Source of the DNA: Pikeienuella litoralis
GTDB taxonomy: Bacteria; Pseudomonadota; Alphaproteobacteria; Rhodobacterales; Rhodobacteraceae
NCBI RefSeq assembly: GCF_037646705.1
Contig: NZ_JBBHER010000001.1
Span: 1 to 64,000 of the forward strand
Direction: 5' to 3'
Length of the DNA stretch: 64,000 bases
Shown: positions 24,345-33,873 of the stretch, in pieces
How positions within the stretch are numbered: the first letter of the stretch is position 1
Layout: each line of letters starts with the position of its first letter
Notes under the pieces: generated by a model
The model's input: the letters and a program-made list of their open reading frames with translations, nothing else
What the model was told of the DNA's origin: nothing
Databases searched by the model: none
Translations under genes and position numbers: made by a program

Positions 24345-26316
24345 CGTCGTCCTCCATTCGAATCTCAAGAATCAGGTCTCCGGCGGAGACCTGCCCGCCG
24401 ATGGCGGCCATGATAGCGCCAACCCGCCCGGCGATCCCGGCCCGAATCTCGTGGTGCATCTTCATCGCCTCCAGCACCGCCAGGCTGTCGCCGGGGGCGA
24501 CGCTCTGGCCCGGCTCCACATGCAGCGCGGTCAGCGTCCCGTGCATCGGCGCGCGCACGTCGCCCGCCGATCCGGGGGCGTCCGCCTCGGCCAGCCGAGA
24601 GAGCCGACCGATGGAGGCGCTGATCCCGTCCAGCTCGATGCAGACGCCGGCGGCGGTCCTGATCCAGATGGCGCCGCCGCCCCGCCCGTCGATCCAGACC
24701 GCATCCCCCCTCAGGGCGATCTCATGGGTCGCCTCGCCGAGATGGACGATGTACGTCTCCGCGCCCATGGGCCGCACCGCGACCGCATGGACGGCGCCGG
24801 CGTGGGTCAGGTCGATCATCGACTTCAGCGCCCCGCTGCTGGACCAGTTCAGCAGGCCGCGCGAGACGCCCGGGCTCGCGGCGAGAGCGTCGTCGCGGGC
24901 GGCCCGACAGAGCAGCGCCGCGGCGGCGGCCAGCATGCGCGAGTCCGGCGCGGGGTCGGCGAGGTCCGCTTCGGTGAACTCCTCCTCGATGAAGGCGGTG
25001 GTGGCGGCGCCGGCGGCGAAAGCCGGGCGCTCGAGGATCTGCGTCAGGAACCGCTTGTTGTTCGGCGCGCCGAGCAGGGCGCTGCGGTTGAGCGCCGCGA
25101 TCAGGCGGCGGCGCGCGATCTCCCTCGTCTCGCCCCATGCGATGATCTTGGCCAGCAGCGGATCGTAGAACGGGCTGATCTCCTGACCGCTCCTGACGCC
25201 GTCATCGATCCGGATTCCGTCTCCACCGGCGGGCGCCCAAAGCTCGATCCGCCCGGTGGCGGGGCGAAAGCCGCGCGCCGGATCTTCGGCGTAGAGCCGC
25301 GCTTCGATGGCGTGGCCGTTGAGCGTCACGTCCTCCTGCGCGAGCCCGAGCGGCGCGCCCTCGGCCACCCGGATCTGCAGCGCCACGAGGTCGAGGCCGG
25401 TGACCATCTCGGTCACCGGATGTTCGACCTGGAGCCGCGTGTTCATCTCCAGGAAATAGAACGCGCCTTCGGCGTCCAGCAGGAACTCCACCGTCCCGGC
25501 GCCGACATAGCCGATGGCGCGGGCGGCCTCGACCGCGGCGGCGCCCATGGCTGCGCGCAGGGCGGGCGAAAGGTTGGGCGCGGGCGCCTCCTCGATCACC
25601 TTCTGGCGCCGCCGCTGCACCGAACAGTCGCGCTCCCCCATATGGATGACGTCGCCGGCCTGATCCGCGAATATCTGGATCTCGACATGCCGGGGCCGCA
25701 TGAGCGCCTTCTCCAGGATCAGAACCTCCGAGCCGAACGCCGATCGCGCCTCAGCCCGGGCGAGCCTCAACGCGCCGTCCAGATCCTCGGGCGCGTGGGC
25801 GAGCCGCATGCCGCGCCCGCCGCCGCCCGCGGACGCCTTGATCATGACCGGAAAACCGATCTCGTCGGCGGCGGCGTGAAACCGCGCGTCGGATTGGTCC
25901 GCGCCCTCGTAACCCGGCGCGCAGCGGAGCCCCGCCGCGATCATCCGGCGCCTGGCCTCGGCCTTGTCGCCCATGGCCTCGATCGCGGCGGCGGGCGGAC
26001 CGACGAAGATCAATCCGGCCGCTTCGACCGCGCGGGCGAAGCCGGCGTTCTCAGAGAGGAACCCGTATCCGGGATGGACCGCGTCCGCGCCCGTCGCCCG
26101 CGCGGCCTCGATGATGCGGTCTCCTCTCAGGTAGCTTTCGGCGGCGGGGCCGGGGCCGATCCGCGCCGCGTCGTCGGCGAAGGCCACATGCGGCGCATCG
26201 GCGTCGGCGTCCGAATGAACGGCGATCGCCTTCAGGCCGAGGCGGCGCGCGGCGCGCATGACGCGAAGCGCGATCTCGCCGCGATTGGCGATGAGCAGGC
26301 TGCGGATTGCGGTCAT
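24337..26316 (-). CDS. Acyl-CoA carboxylase alpha subunit (biotin carboxylase plus BCCP)
   Basis: A 659-residue protein in the order biotin carboxylase N domain, ATP-grasp (KASAGGGGRGMR; ERDCSVQRRRQKVIEE; EMNTRLQVEH), and a C-terminal biotinyl domain with biotin Lys at about 619 in EAMKMHHE. It carboxylates biotin and hands CO2 to the beta subunit. The length fits methylcrotonyl- or geranyl-CoA carboxylase alpha subunits. With AtuA nearby, geranyl-CoA-like or another branched enoyl-CoA is the favoured substrate, by inference. It is 43 bp downstream of the beta-subunit gene. Confidence 0.93.
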   Translation of the reverse strand: MTAIRSLLIANRGEIALRVMRAARRLGLKAIAVHSDADADAPHVAFADDAARIGPGPAAESYLRGDRIIEAARATGADAVHPGYGFLSENAGFARAVEAAGLIFVGPPAAAIEAMGDKAEARRRMIAAGLRCAPGYEGADQSDARFHAAADEIGFPVMIKASAGGGGRGMRLAHAPEDLDGALRLARAEARSAFGSEVLILEKALMRPRHVEIQIFADQAGDVIHMGERDCSVQRRRQKVIEEAPAPNLSPALRAAMGAAAVEAARAIGYVGAGTVEFLLDAEGAFYFLEMNTRLQVEHPVTEMVTGLDLVALQIRVAEGAPLGLAQEDVTLNGHAIEARLYAEDPARGFRPATGRIELWAPAGGDGIRIDDGVRSGQEISPFYDPLLAKIIAWGETREIARRRLIAALNRSALLGAPNNKRFLTQILERPAFAAGAATTAFIEEEFTEADLADPAPDSRMLAAAAALLCRAARDDALAASPGVSRGLLNWSSSGALKSMIDLTHAGAVHAVAVRPMGAETYIVHLGEATHEIALRGDAVWIDGRGGGAIWIRTAAGVCIELDGISASIGRLSRLAEADAPGSAGDVRAPMHGTLTALHVEPGQSVAPGDSLAVLEAMKMHHEIRAGIAGRVGAIMAAIGGQVSAGDLILEIRMEDDDA

Positions 26317-26359
26317 TGGCGGGCCTCGCTCAGAGAAAACCGGATGTGCGGCGCGCGGC

Positions 26360-27982
26360 TCACATCCGCGCCACGCCGAAGGAATTGGGGCGCAAGGCGC
26401 GGCGGCGCGCCTCGTCGATGGTCTCGAGCGCGAAGGCCAGCACCCGGCGGGTGTCGCGCGGGTCGATCATCCCCATGTCGAGCATCCGCCCGGAGGTGTA
26501 GAACGCGTCGGACTGGCTGTCGAAACGCTGGACGATCCGCTCGCGCTGCGCGGCGAGCTTCGCCTCGTCCACATCGACGCCGCGGCGCGCGGCCCCGGCG
26601 CGGGCGACCTGATCCATGGTCAGCGCCGCCTGTTCGCCGCCCATCACGCCGGTCGCCGCGTTGGGCCAGGAAAACAGGAAATCCGGCTCATAGGCGTAAC
26701 CGCACATGCCGTAGTTCCCGGCGCCGAAACTCGCCCCGATATAGAGCGTGATCTTGGGGATCGAGGCGTTGCTGACCGCCTGGATCATCTTCGCGCCGTG
26801 CTTGATCATGCCGGCGCGCTCATAGTCGGCGCCGACCATGTATCCGGTGGTGTTGGACAGGAAGATCAGCGGCGCGCCCGATTGATCGCAAAGCTGGATG
26901 AACTGCGCCGCCTTGGCCGCGCCGTCGGGGTCGATCGGGCCGTTATTGCCGATGATCCCGCAGTCCCGCCCGTGGATGCGCGCCTGAAGGCAAACGGTGG
27001 ACACGCCGTAGCGCGGTTTGAAATCGGCGAAATCCGATCCGTCGACCAGCCGCGCGACCAGCTCGCGCGCCTCATAGGCTTTGCGATAATCGACCGGCGC
27101 GATCCCGGCGATCTCCTCCGGGTCGTAGCGCGGCTCGTCGAAGGGCGCGCCCGCCGGCCGCTTCATGGCGCGGTTCCAGCCGAGCCGCGCCATCAGGTCG
27201 CGGGCGGTCTCGATTCCATGCGCGTCGTCATCGGCCAGATATTCGACCAGCCCGGTGGTCGAGGCGTGCATCTCCGCGCCGCCAAGCTCGGCGTCGGTCG
27301 CCACCTCGCCGGTGGCGGCCCGCACCAGCGCGGCGCCCGCCAGCGCGGCCATGCCGTTCTTGCGCACGCCGATCACGTAATCGGAGAGGCCGGGCTGATA
27401 GGCGCCGCCGGCGGTCGAGGGCCCGTGCAACACCGTCACCACCGGGATCCCCATGGCCGAGAGCCGCGCCAGCCCGTGGAACATGCCGCCGCCATGGGCC
27501 CAGAGCTCGACGGTGTAGTCCATCAAGTTGGCCCCCGCGCTTTCCACCAGATGGATGAAGGGCAGCTTCTGCCGCCGCGCGATCTTCAGCGCGCCCAGCG
27601 CCTTCTCGACCGATTTGGCGGTGACCGCGCCGGCGTTGACGCCGCTGTCGTCGACGAACACCAGCGCGCGCACGCCGCTGACGAAACCGACGCCGATGAT
27701 CATCGACGCGCCGGGGATCGACGTCTCGGGGTCGGGGTCGTCGACCAGATAGCTCGCCAGATTGTAAAGCTCGAGCCACGGCATGCCCGGATCCAGCAAC
27801 CGGGCGAGACGGTCGCGCGGGGTCAGCTGACCGCGCGCCTCGAACCGCGGCCGGCGCTGTTCGGAGCGGGCCTCGGCGCGGGCTTCGATCTCGCGGAGGC
27901 GCGCGACCAGAGCCAGCATGGCGGCGCGATTCTCGGAGAAATCGGGCGAAGCCGGTGAAAGGCGGGAGGCGTAAACGGTCAT
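26360..27982 (-). CDS. Acyl-CoA carboxylase beta subunit (carboxyltransferase)
   Basis: A 540-residue crotonase-fold carboxyltransferase. The N-terminal pattern YASRLSPASPDFSENRAAM and the ESAGANLMDYTVE region recall methylcrotonyl/geranyl-CoA carboxylases of the AtuC type. The second-half oxyanion segments are IGASFGAGNYGMCGYAYEP and MGGEQAALTM. Together with the alpha subunit it carboxylates an acyl-CoA. Only one residue-scale gap separates it from atuA upstream, so both are co-translated. The substrate (geranyl-, methylcrotonyl- or another CoA) cannot be fixed by eye. Confidence 0.92.
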   Translation of the reverse strand: MTVYASRLSPASPDFSENRAAMLALVARLREIEARAEARSEQRRPRFEARGQLTPRDRLARLLDPGMPWLELYNLASYLVDDPDPETSIPGASMIIGVGFVSGVRALVFVDDSGVNAGAVTAKSVEKALGALKIARRQKLPFIHLVESAGANLMDYTVELWAHGGGMFHGLARLSAMGIPVVTVLHGPSTAGGAYQPGLSDYVIGVRKNGMAALAGAALVRAATGEVATDAELGGAEMHASTTGLVEYLADDDAHGIETARDLMARLGWNRAMKRPAGAPFDEPRYDPEEIAGIAPVDYRKAYEARELVARLVDGSDFADFKPRYGVSTVCLQARIHGRDCGIIGNNGPIDPDGAAKAAQFIQLCDQSGAPLIFLSNTTGYMVGADYERAGMIKHGAKMIQAVSNASIPKITLYIGASFGAGNYGMCGYAYEPDFLFSWPNAATGVMGGEQAALTMDQVARAGAARRGVDVDEAKLAAQRERIVQRFDSQSDAFYTSGRMLDMGMIDPRDTRRVLAFALETIDEARRRALRPNSFGVARM

Positions 27983-27983
27983 C

Positions 27984-29789
27984 TCAGCTTCTCCGCCCGC
28001 GCGCCGGGATCAGGTCCTCCGGGATCGGAATCGGGCAATCCAGCAGCAGTTGCGAAAACCCCTTGCCTTGCGGGTCGTTGCGGAGGCTGGCGATCCCGCC
28101 GCCGCCCAGCGCGTCATGCAGGAGGAGGTTGATCGCATGCGCGCCGGGCAAGAGGAACATGTCGATCTCCCCGGCGACCACATGCCCGAGCCGGGCGCGA
28201 AGGAGCGCCGGGGTCAGCGCGGCCCAGACATAGGGCAGATAGGCCGGGTCCCGCGCCATGACGCCGACATTGGCCTTGTCCCCCTTGTCGCCCGAGCGGA
28301 GCCACGCCAGCCGCACGAGCGCCGCTTCCCCGGTCGCGGCGCCGGGCTGGACGGGGGGCGGCGGCGCGGGGCGGCGGATGGCGGCGGGCGGCGCTGCGGC
28401 GCGGCGGGGCGCCGCCTCCACGGGGAGGCTTCGTTCGTCAAAATGCAGCGCGGCCCGAATGTCGGCTTTCGGCGCGATGAAGGAAAAGAGCCGCACGACG
28501 GGCGATGGACGCCCCAGCCCGCCGCCGAAGCCGCAGAGGCCGGGCGGGGCGGCCAGCGCCAGCCCGACCGCCTCGCTGAACATCGTCTGGGCGCCCGCCT
28601 TTTCCGGGTGCCGCACGGCGAGCTTCAGGGTCACCTCGCGGGTGTCGCCGCGCCGGGCCTCGGCGCCGAATTGCGCTTCGGTCCCGAGAATCTCGATGCT
28701 GGTCTCGCTGAACCCGGCGAGACCGGCGCCGCGCAGCGCCGCCTCCGCCCGGCTCAGCGCCGCTTCGGCGAAGCGGCGGGCCTTTCGCGGCGCGTCGGCG
28801 CCATAATAGCCGAAGAGCTGGACGCCGCGCCAACCGTCCTGATGGGTGAGGCTGACCTTGTAGCCGTCCGGGGCGCCGCGGCCCGTCGCGCCAGCCAGGC
28901 GCACCCGATCCGGCCCCGCCTGCGTGAGCGTCACCGCCGAAAAGTCGCAGATCACATCCGGCAGCGTATAGACTTGCGGGTCGCCGATCTCGTAGAGCAT
29001 CTGCTCGCCGACGGAGCCGATGCTGACGACGCCGCCGGTTCCCGCCGGTTTGGTCAGCGTGAAGGCGCCGTCCGCCTCGATCTCGGCGATGGGATAGCCG
29101 ATGGTCTCGATGCTTTCCGCAACCAGCTCCCAATCGGTATGGTTGCCGCCGGTCGCCTGCGGGCCGCATTCCAGGATATGCCCGGCGAGGGAGCCGCCTG
29201 CCAGCCGGTCGAGGTCGTCCGCGCTCCAGCCGAAGGCGTGGATGCAGGGGCCGAGCGTCAGCGCGCTGTCGACGCAGCGCCCCGTCAGCACGATATCGGC
29301 CCCCGCGTCCAGCGCGGCGGCGATCGGGAACGCGCCGAGATAGGCGTTGGCCGAGGCGATCGCGGAGAGGGGCGGAAAGGGCGCCCCGGAGAACATCTCC
29401 GTCACCCGCGCGGCGGCGTAGCGCTCAAGCCGGTCCGACAGATCGTCGCCGGTGATCACGGCGACGCGAAGCGTCAGCCCCTTCTCCGCGATCATCGCGC
29501 GGAGCCGCTCGGCGCAGGCCAGCGGGTTGAGGCCGCCGGCGTTGGAGATGATCTTCACGCCCCTGTCGGCGATGGCGGCGAGGTTGGGGCCGAGCGCGGC
29601 GGTCAGAAAGTCGGGAGCGTAGCCCATCGCCGGATCCCGCGCCCTCGCCCGCGCCATGATCGACATGGTGATTTCCGCCAGATAATCATAGACGATCACG
29701 TCGACATCCGCGCCCAGAAGCTGCGCTGTGGCCCCCGGCGCCTCGCCCCAGAATCCGCACGCGCCGCCGACCCTGAGCGTCCTGGTCAT
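27984..29789 (-). CDS. atuA: AtuA family protein (DUF1446 plus AtuA-like C-terminal domain)
   Basis: A 601-residue protein. The N-terminal DUF1446 domain runs to about residue 450 (GACGFWGEAPGA; ISNAGGLNPLACAERL; TGRCVDSALTLGP). A Pro/Ala linker follows, then an AtuA-like ferredoxin-fold domain beginning near RLAWLRSGDKGDKANVGVMA. In Pseudomonas, atuA is needed for citronellol and geraniol use, but its reaction is unknown. It is the first gene of the unit running down to TIGR03084. An inverted repeat lies 15 bp upstream of its ATG. Other atu genes are missing, so the pathway may handle a different branched acid. Confidence 0.9.
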   Translation of the reverse strand: MTRTLRVGGACGFWGEAPGATAQLLGADVDVIVYDYLAEITMSIMARARARDPAMGYAPDFLTAALGPNLAAIADRGVKIISNAGGLNPLACAERLRAMIAEKGLTLRVAVITGDDLSDRLERYAAARVTEMFSGAPFPPLSAIASANAYLGAFPIAAALDAGADIVLTGRCVDSALTLGPCIHAFGWSADDLDRLAGGSLAGHILECGPQATGGNHTDWELVAESIETIGYPIAEIEADGAFTLTKPAGTGGVVSIGSVGEQMLYEIGDPQVYTLPDVICDFSAVTLTQAGPDRVRLAGATGRGAPDGYKVSLTHQDGWRGVQLFGYYGADAPRKARRFAEAALSRAEAALRGAGLAGFSETSIEILGTEAQFGAEARRGDTREVTLKLAVRHPEKAGAQTMFSEAVGLALAAPPGLCGFGGGLGRPSPVVRLFSFIAPKADIRAALHFDERSLPVEAAPRRAAAPPAAIRRPAPPPPVQPGAATGEAALVRLAWLRSGDKGDKANVGVMARDPAYLPYVWAALTPALLRARLGHVVAGEIDMFLLPGAHAINLLLHDALGGGGIASLRNDPQGKGFSQLLLDCPIPIPEDLIPARGRRS

Positions 29790-29803
29790 GAAGCCGCCTC
29801 TCG

Positions 29804-29824
29804 CAAAAGATCAGTCATCTTTTG
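29804..29824. promoter_or_regulatory. Inverted repeat upstream of atuA
   Basis: CAAAAGAT (29804-29811) and ATCTTTTG (29817-29824) are perfect 8-bp arms around CAGTC, in the divergent region between atuA and the potA-like gene and 15 bp from the atuA ATG. The symmetry and AT content fit a repressor operator; TetR-type AtuR controls atuA in Pseudomonas, but no such gene is in this window. Confidence 0.4.
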
Positions 29825-30050
29825 TGGCCCCCACCCGGTTTGCAAGGAATTTCTGGGTATCGGAGGCTGTGATCGGGTGCGGTCTTTCGGTGGGCGCGCG
29901 CGCGCGGCGGGGCTGGCTCCGCCGACCGGGATGGAGACGCCCGGACCGGGGCGCCTCGGAGGAGTTGAAGGCTTTGGGAAATTGATCCAGAGTGCGGGCT
30001 CTCCTGCTGACTCCGGACGCAGCAGCGCATCACCGAATGACGGAGAAGAC

Positions 30051-31175
30051 ATGACGTCGGACGCCCGCGCCATCGTGGAATTCAAGAATGTCGACAAGTC
30101 CTATGACGGCGTCAGCTACGCCGTTCGGGATCTGGACCTCGTGTTGCGGGAGGGGGAGTTCATCACCCTTCTCGGCCCGTCCGGCTCCGGCAAGACGACC
30201 ACGCTGATGATGTTGGCGGGGTTCGAGCAGCCGACGTCGGGCGACATTCTTTACGAGGGGCGCGGGTTGGCCTCGATCCCGGCGCACAAGCGCAATTTCG
30301 GCATGGTGTTCCAGAATTACGCGCTGTTTCCGCACATGTCCGTCGCGCAGAACGTCGCCTTTCCGCTGAGCATTCGGCGCGTGGGCAAGGCGGAGGCGGC
30401 GGAGAAGGCGCGCGCGGCGCTCGACATGGTGCATCTCGCGCATCTGGCCGATCGCCGGCCGGCTCAGCTGTCCGGCGGGCAGCAGCAGCGCGTCGCGCTG
30501 GCGCGGGCGCTGGTCTTCAGCCCGAGGGTCGTGCTGATGGACGAGCCGCTGGGCGCGCTCGACAAGAAGCTCCGCGAGGAGATGCAGATCGAGCTGAAGC
30601 ATCTTCATGAAGACCTCGGCATGACCTTCGTCTTCGTGACCCATGACCAGGACGAGGCGCTGACCATGTCGGACCGGATCGCGGTGTTCGACGAAGGCCG
30701 GATCCAGCAGGTGTCAGACCCTGCGGGCCTTTATGAAACGCCTGAAAATGCGTTCGTCGCCTCGTTTCTCGGCGACACGAACATGTTGCGCGGGAAGGTT
30801 TGCGGCGTTCACGCGGGCGTGGTCGAGATCGAACTGGGCGACGGGAGCCGCATCCACGCGGCCGACCGGGGCCGGCTCGCCCCCGGCGCCGAGGCGCTGG
30901 TGTCGATCCGGCCGGAGCGGATCGGGCTCGGCGTCGACCCATCCGACCTCTCCGGCGCTTCCGGCGTCAACGCGCGCAAGGTGGAGACCATCTATCGCGG
31001 CGCGCACGCGTCGGTTCTGTTTCGCTCCGACGCCGGAGAGACCATCACCGTGAGGATGCCGGCCGACGCCTTCGAATCCGCGGAGATCGGCGACGCGGAC
31101 GTGAAGCTGAATTTCTCCCACAGCCATGCGCATGCTTTTCCCGCCGCCCCCACGGGCGCGCAAGAAGCGGGCTGA
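30051..31175 (+). CDS. PotA-type ABC transporter ATPase without visible partners
   Basis: A 374-residue ATPase with Walker A GPSGSGKTT, Q-loop MVFQNYALFPHMSV, signature LSGGQQQRVALARAL, Walker B VVLMDEPLGALD and a switch His in VFVTHDQDEA. A C-terminal TOBE domain extends from about residue 285. It resembles spermidine/putrescine-type importers. ATG 30051 has GGAG five bases upstream. No permease or binding-protein gene lies on either side; it is between atuA and an acyl-CoA synthetase gene, so it either energises permeases encoded elsewhere or is the remnant of an operon. Confidence 0.92.
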   Translation: MTSDARAIVEFKNVDKSYDGVSYAVRDLDLVLREGEFITLLGPSGSGKTTTLMMLAGFEQPTSGDILYEGRGLASIPAHKRNFGMVFQNYALFPHMSVAQNVAFPLSIRRVGKAEAAEKARAALDMVHLAHLADRRPAQLSGGQQQRVALARALVFSPRVVLMDEPLGALDKKLREEMQIELKHLHEDLGMTFVFVTHDQDEALTMSDRIAVFDEGRIQQVSDPAGLYETPENAFVASFLGDTNMLRGKVCGVHAGVVEIELGDGSRIHAADRGRLAPGAEALVSIRPERIGLGVDPSDLSGASGVNARKVETIYRGAHASVLFRSDAGETITVRMPADAFESAEIGDADVKLNFSHSHAHAFPAAPTGAQEAG

Positions 31176-31331
31176 ATTCGCCCGGACGCGGGGGCGGGAG
31201 CCATCCTCCGCCCCTCCGCCGCGTAGGGGGCGCATGGCCGACCGCCCGAATCCTGCTTGTGGCCGAGCGTTTGATCGCGTTGAATCCGTCTGGATGGCGG
31301 CGCGAACGGCCCGCATGCGAAAGGAGAAGGC

Positions 31332-33476
31332 ATGACTGGACCCGCAGCGGCCGAAACCGAAACGCGCGGCGCGGGCGTCGACGCCTTCTTCGCGCCGCGC
31401 TCGATCGCGGTGATCGGCGCCTCGAGCGATCCGACGCGGATCGGCGGGCGGCCGGTCGACTATTGCAAGAAGGCCGGGTTCTCCGGGCCGATCTACCCCG
31501 TAAACCCGAAGCGCGAAACGGTGCAGGGTCTTGCGGCCTGGCCGGATGTCGGGGCGATCCCGGGGGCGGTGGATCTCGCGATCCTCGCCGTTCCCGCCAG
31601 CCGCGCGGTGGAGACGCTCGAAGCGTGCGGCGAGAAGGGAGTGCGCGCCGCTGTCGTGTTCAGCGCCGGGTTTTCCGAAACCGGCGCTGAAGGGGAGGCG
31701 GCTCAGACAAGATTGCTCGCGACCGCGCGGCGCTACGGGATCAGGCTGCTGGGGCCGAATTGCCTCGGCCTCTACAGCGCGATCTCGGGCGCCTGCGGCA
31801 CCTTCTCCAGCGCGCTCGAAGACGGAATGCCGGCGCGCGGCCGGGTCGGGTTGATCACGCAATCCGGCGCCTATGGCACGCATCTTCTGTCGATGGCGAA
31901 GGCGCGCCGGGTCGGCGTCGCGGGCTGGGTGTCCACCGGGAACGAGGTGGACGTCACCGCCGCCGAGTGCCTTGAATACATGGTCGAGTCGGATGAGGTG
32001 GACGCCATCGGGCTCTATATGGAGGGGGTCAAGCGGCCCGAGACGCTGATCCGGGCGCTCGCCCGCGCCCGCGCGCTCCGCAAACCGGTGACGATCATGA
32101 AGGTGGGCCGCTCCGACGTGGGGGCGGAGGCCGTGCGGTCCCATACCGCGTCTCTCGCCGGCTCCGACGCGAGCTTTCAGGCCGTGATCGAGCAGTTCGG
32201 CGCCATTCGGGCGGACACCACGGAGCAGATGTTCGATATTCTCTACATGGCGTCGATCGCGCCGCCGCCGACGGGCGACAGGCTGGGGATCCTGACCATG
32301 TCGGGCGGCGCGGGCGTGTTGATGGCCGATGCGGCGGCGGCCTGCGGCATGACGGCCCCGCCCATGCCGCAGGCGTCGGTCGCGAAGCTTCTGGAGCGCA
32401 ACCCTCTCGCGTCGGCGCGCAACCCGGTCGACATCACCGCCCAGGCGCTGAATGATTTCTCCCTGGTGGGCGAGTCCCTCGATGAGATGATCCACGCGGG
32501 GGATTATGACGCGTATGTCGGGTTTTTCACCTCCTGGCCCAGATCTCCGGTCAACGGGCCGCGTCTTCATGCGGCGCTCCGCAAGGGGCTGGAGGGGTTC
32601 GACCGGCCCTTTGCGCTTGTCGGTCTGATGTCGGATGCGCACGCGGCGGAATACGAAGCCGCCGGAATTCCGGTGTTCGAGGACCCGTCGCGCGCCGTGG
32701 CGGCGCTTGGCGCGCTGGCGCGTTTCGCCCGGAACTTCAACGCCGCCGCCCGAACGGAGACGCCGCCCGCGATTGAAAACGCGCGGCTGGAGGCGGTCCG
32801 GATGGGGGAGGCCGCGGCGAAGGCGCGGCTGGCCGAGGCGGGCGTCCCGGTCCCGCCGGAGGCGGTCGCTGAAACCGCGGAGGACGCCGCCGCGCTCGCC
32901 GCGCGCATGGGGTTCCCGGTCGCGTTGAAGATCGTCTCTCCCGACATCGCCCACAAGACGGAGCTTGGCGGCGTCGCGCTGAATCTCGCCGATGTCGAGG
33001 CGGTGCGGAGCGCGGCGGACCGGATGCTGAGCGAGATCCCGGCCATGGCGCCCGGCGCGCGGATCGAGGGCGTGCTGGTCGGCCCGATGGCGGGCGAGGG
33101 GATCGAGCTGATCGTGGGGAGCAGGCGCGATCCGGTCATGGGGCCGATGGTGATGGTCGGCTTCGGCGGCACGCTGGCCGAAGTGCTGAACGACGTCTCC
33201 CTGGCGCATGCGCCTGTCACGAAATCCGAGGCGCTCGCCATGCTCGGGCGGCTCAGGGGGGCGGAGCTTCTCGACGGGGTGCGCGGGCGGGCGGGCGCCG
33301 ACAAGGATGCGGCGGCGGAGGTGATTGCGCGCGTCTCCGTCCTCGCCGCGGCGAACGCCGGGACGATCGAGAGCATAGAGATCAACCCGCTTCTGGCGCG
33401 GCCGGAGGGCGTCGTCGCGCTCGACGCGCTCATCCTGCCTGTGCGGAAGGAGGAGGAGGGCGATGACCGACGGTGA
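31332..33476 (+). CDS. ADP-forming acyl-CoA synthetase (acetate--CoA ligase family)
   Basis: A 714-residue fusion of alpha-like and beta-like halves. It has a CoA-binding Rossmann domain (SIAVIGASSDPTRIGGRPV), succinyl-CoA-ligase-like domains with the phospho-His candidate in SHTASLAGSD, and an ATP-grasp domain from about residue 490 (GFPVALKIVSPDIAHKTELG; GVLVGPMAGEGIELIVG). It interconverts an organic acid, CoA and ATP with acyl-CoA, ADP and phosphate. A good ribosome site, AAAGGAGAAGG, precedes the ATG. It overlaps the next gene by 14 bp, so activation and hydration steps are probably coupled. Confidence 0.9.
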   Translation: MTGPAAAETETRGAGVDAFFAPRSIAVIGASSDPTRIGGRPVDYCKKAGFSGPIYPVNPKRETVQGLAAWPDVGAIPGAVDLAILAVPASRAVETLEACGEKGVRAAVVFSAGFSETGAEGEAAQTRLLATARRYGIRLLGPNCLGLYSAISGACGTFSSALEDGMPARGRVGLITQSGAYGTHLLSMAKARRVGVAGWVSTGNEVDVTAAECLEYMVESDEVDAIGLYMEGVKRPETLIRALARARALRKPVTIMKVGRSDVGAEAVRSHTASLAGSDASFQAVIEQFGAIRADTTEQMFDILYMASIAPPPTGDRLGILTMSGGAGVLMADAAAACGMTAPPMPQASVAKLLERNPLASARNPVDITAQALNDFSLVGESLDEMIHAGDYDAYVGFFTSWPRSPVNGPRLHAALRKGLEGFDRPFALVGLMSDAHAAEYEAAGIPVFEDPSRAVAALGALARFARNFNAAARTETPPAIENARLEAVRMGEAAAKARLAEAGVPVPPEAVAETAEDAAALAARMGFPVALKIVSPDIAHKTELGGVALNLADVEAVRSAADRMLSEIPAMAPGARIEGVLVGPMAGEGIELIVGSRRDPVMGPMVMVGFGGTLAEVLNDVSLAHAPVTKSEALAMLGRLRGAELLDGVRGRAGADKDAAAEVIARVSVLAAANAGTIESIEINPLLARPEGVVALDALILPVRKEEEGDDRR

Positions 33477-33861
33477 AGAACTCTGGACATTCGAGCGGCT
33501 TGAGCCCGGGATGGATTTCGGCGTCGTTCGGATTCCGCTCGACGCCGCGCGCGTGAAAGGGTGGGAAGCGGTCTATGGCCCGGTCGCCGGGGCGGTCGCG
33601 CCTGACGGCCTGATCGTCGCCGGGATGATGGAGGCGTATATCCGCGCCATCCAGCCCCGCCCCGACGGCAATATCCACGCGGCGCAACGCCTCGCGTTCA
33701 CCGGGGCGCAGGCGGCGCTTGGCGACGAGATCGCGTTCACGATTCGCGTCGCCGCGAAGGAATTGAGGAAAGGCCGCCGCTGGGTGACGTTTTCGGCCCG
33801 CGCCGCGGTGGAGGGGCGCGATCTGATGCGCGGCGAGATCGTTTCGATCTGGGCCGCCTGA
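33463..33861 (+). CDS. MaoC-like hotdog protein lacking the hydratase motif
   Basis: A 132-residue single-hotdog protein. The N-terminal LEPGMDFGVVRIPLDAARVKGWEAVYG resembles MaoC/FAS1-type dehydratases in part, but the Asp-x4-His hydratase motif is missing. It overlaps the synthetase gene end and is followed after 12 bp by a second hotdog gene that has the motif. By analogy with heterodimeric dehydratases (HadAB type), the pair may form one enzyme; that is inference. Confidence 0.72.
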   Translation: MTDGEELWTFERLEPGMDFGVVRIPLDAARVKGWEAVYGPVAGAVAPDGLIVAGMMEAYIRAIQPRPDGNIHAAQRLAFTGAQAALGDEIAFTIRVAAKELRKGRRWVTFSARAAVEGRDLMRGEIVSIWAA

Positions 33862-33873
33862 GAGGGGTGAGGC

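Noticed and set aside
29888..29905. Alternating GC run (possible Z-DNA) in the atuA/potA gap
   Set aside because: Such runs recur by chance throughout this GC-rich window.
28050..30050. Long upstream extension of the potA-like gene
   Set aside because: It runs antisense to atuA without any domain; the ATG at 30051 has a proper ribosome site and family N-terminus.
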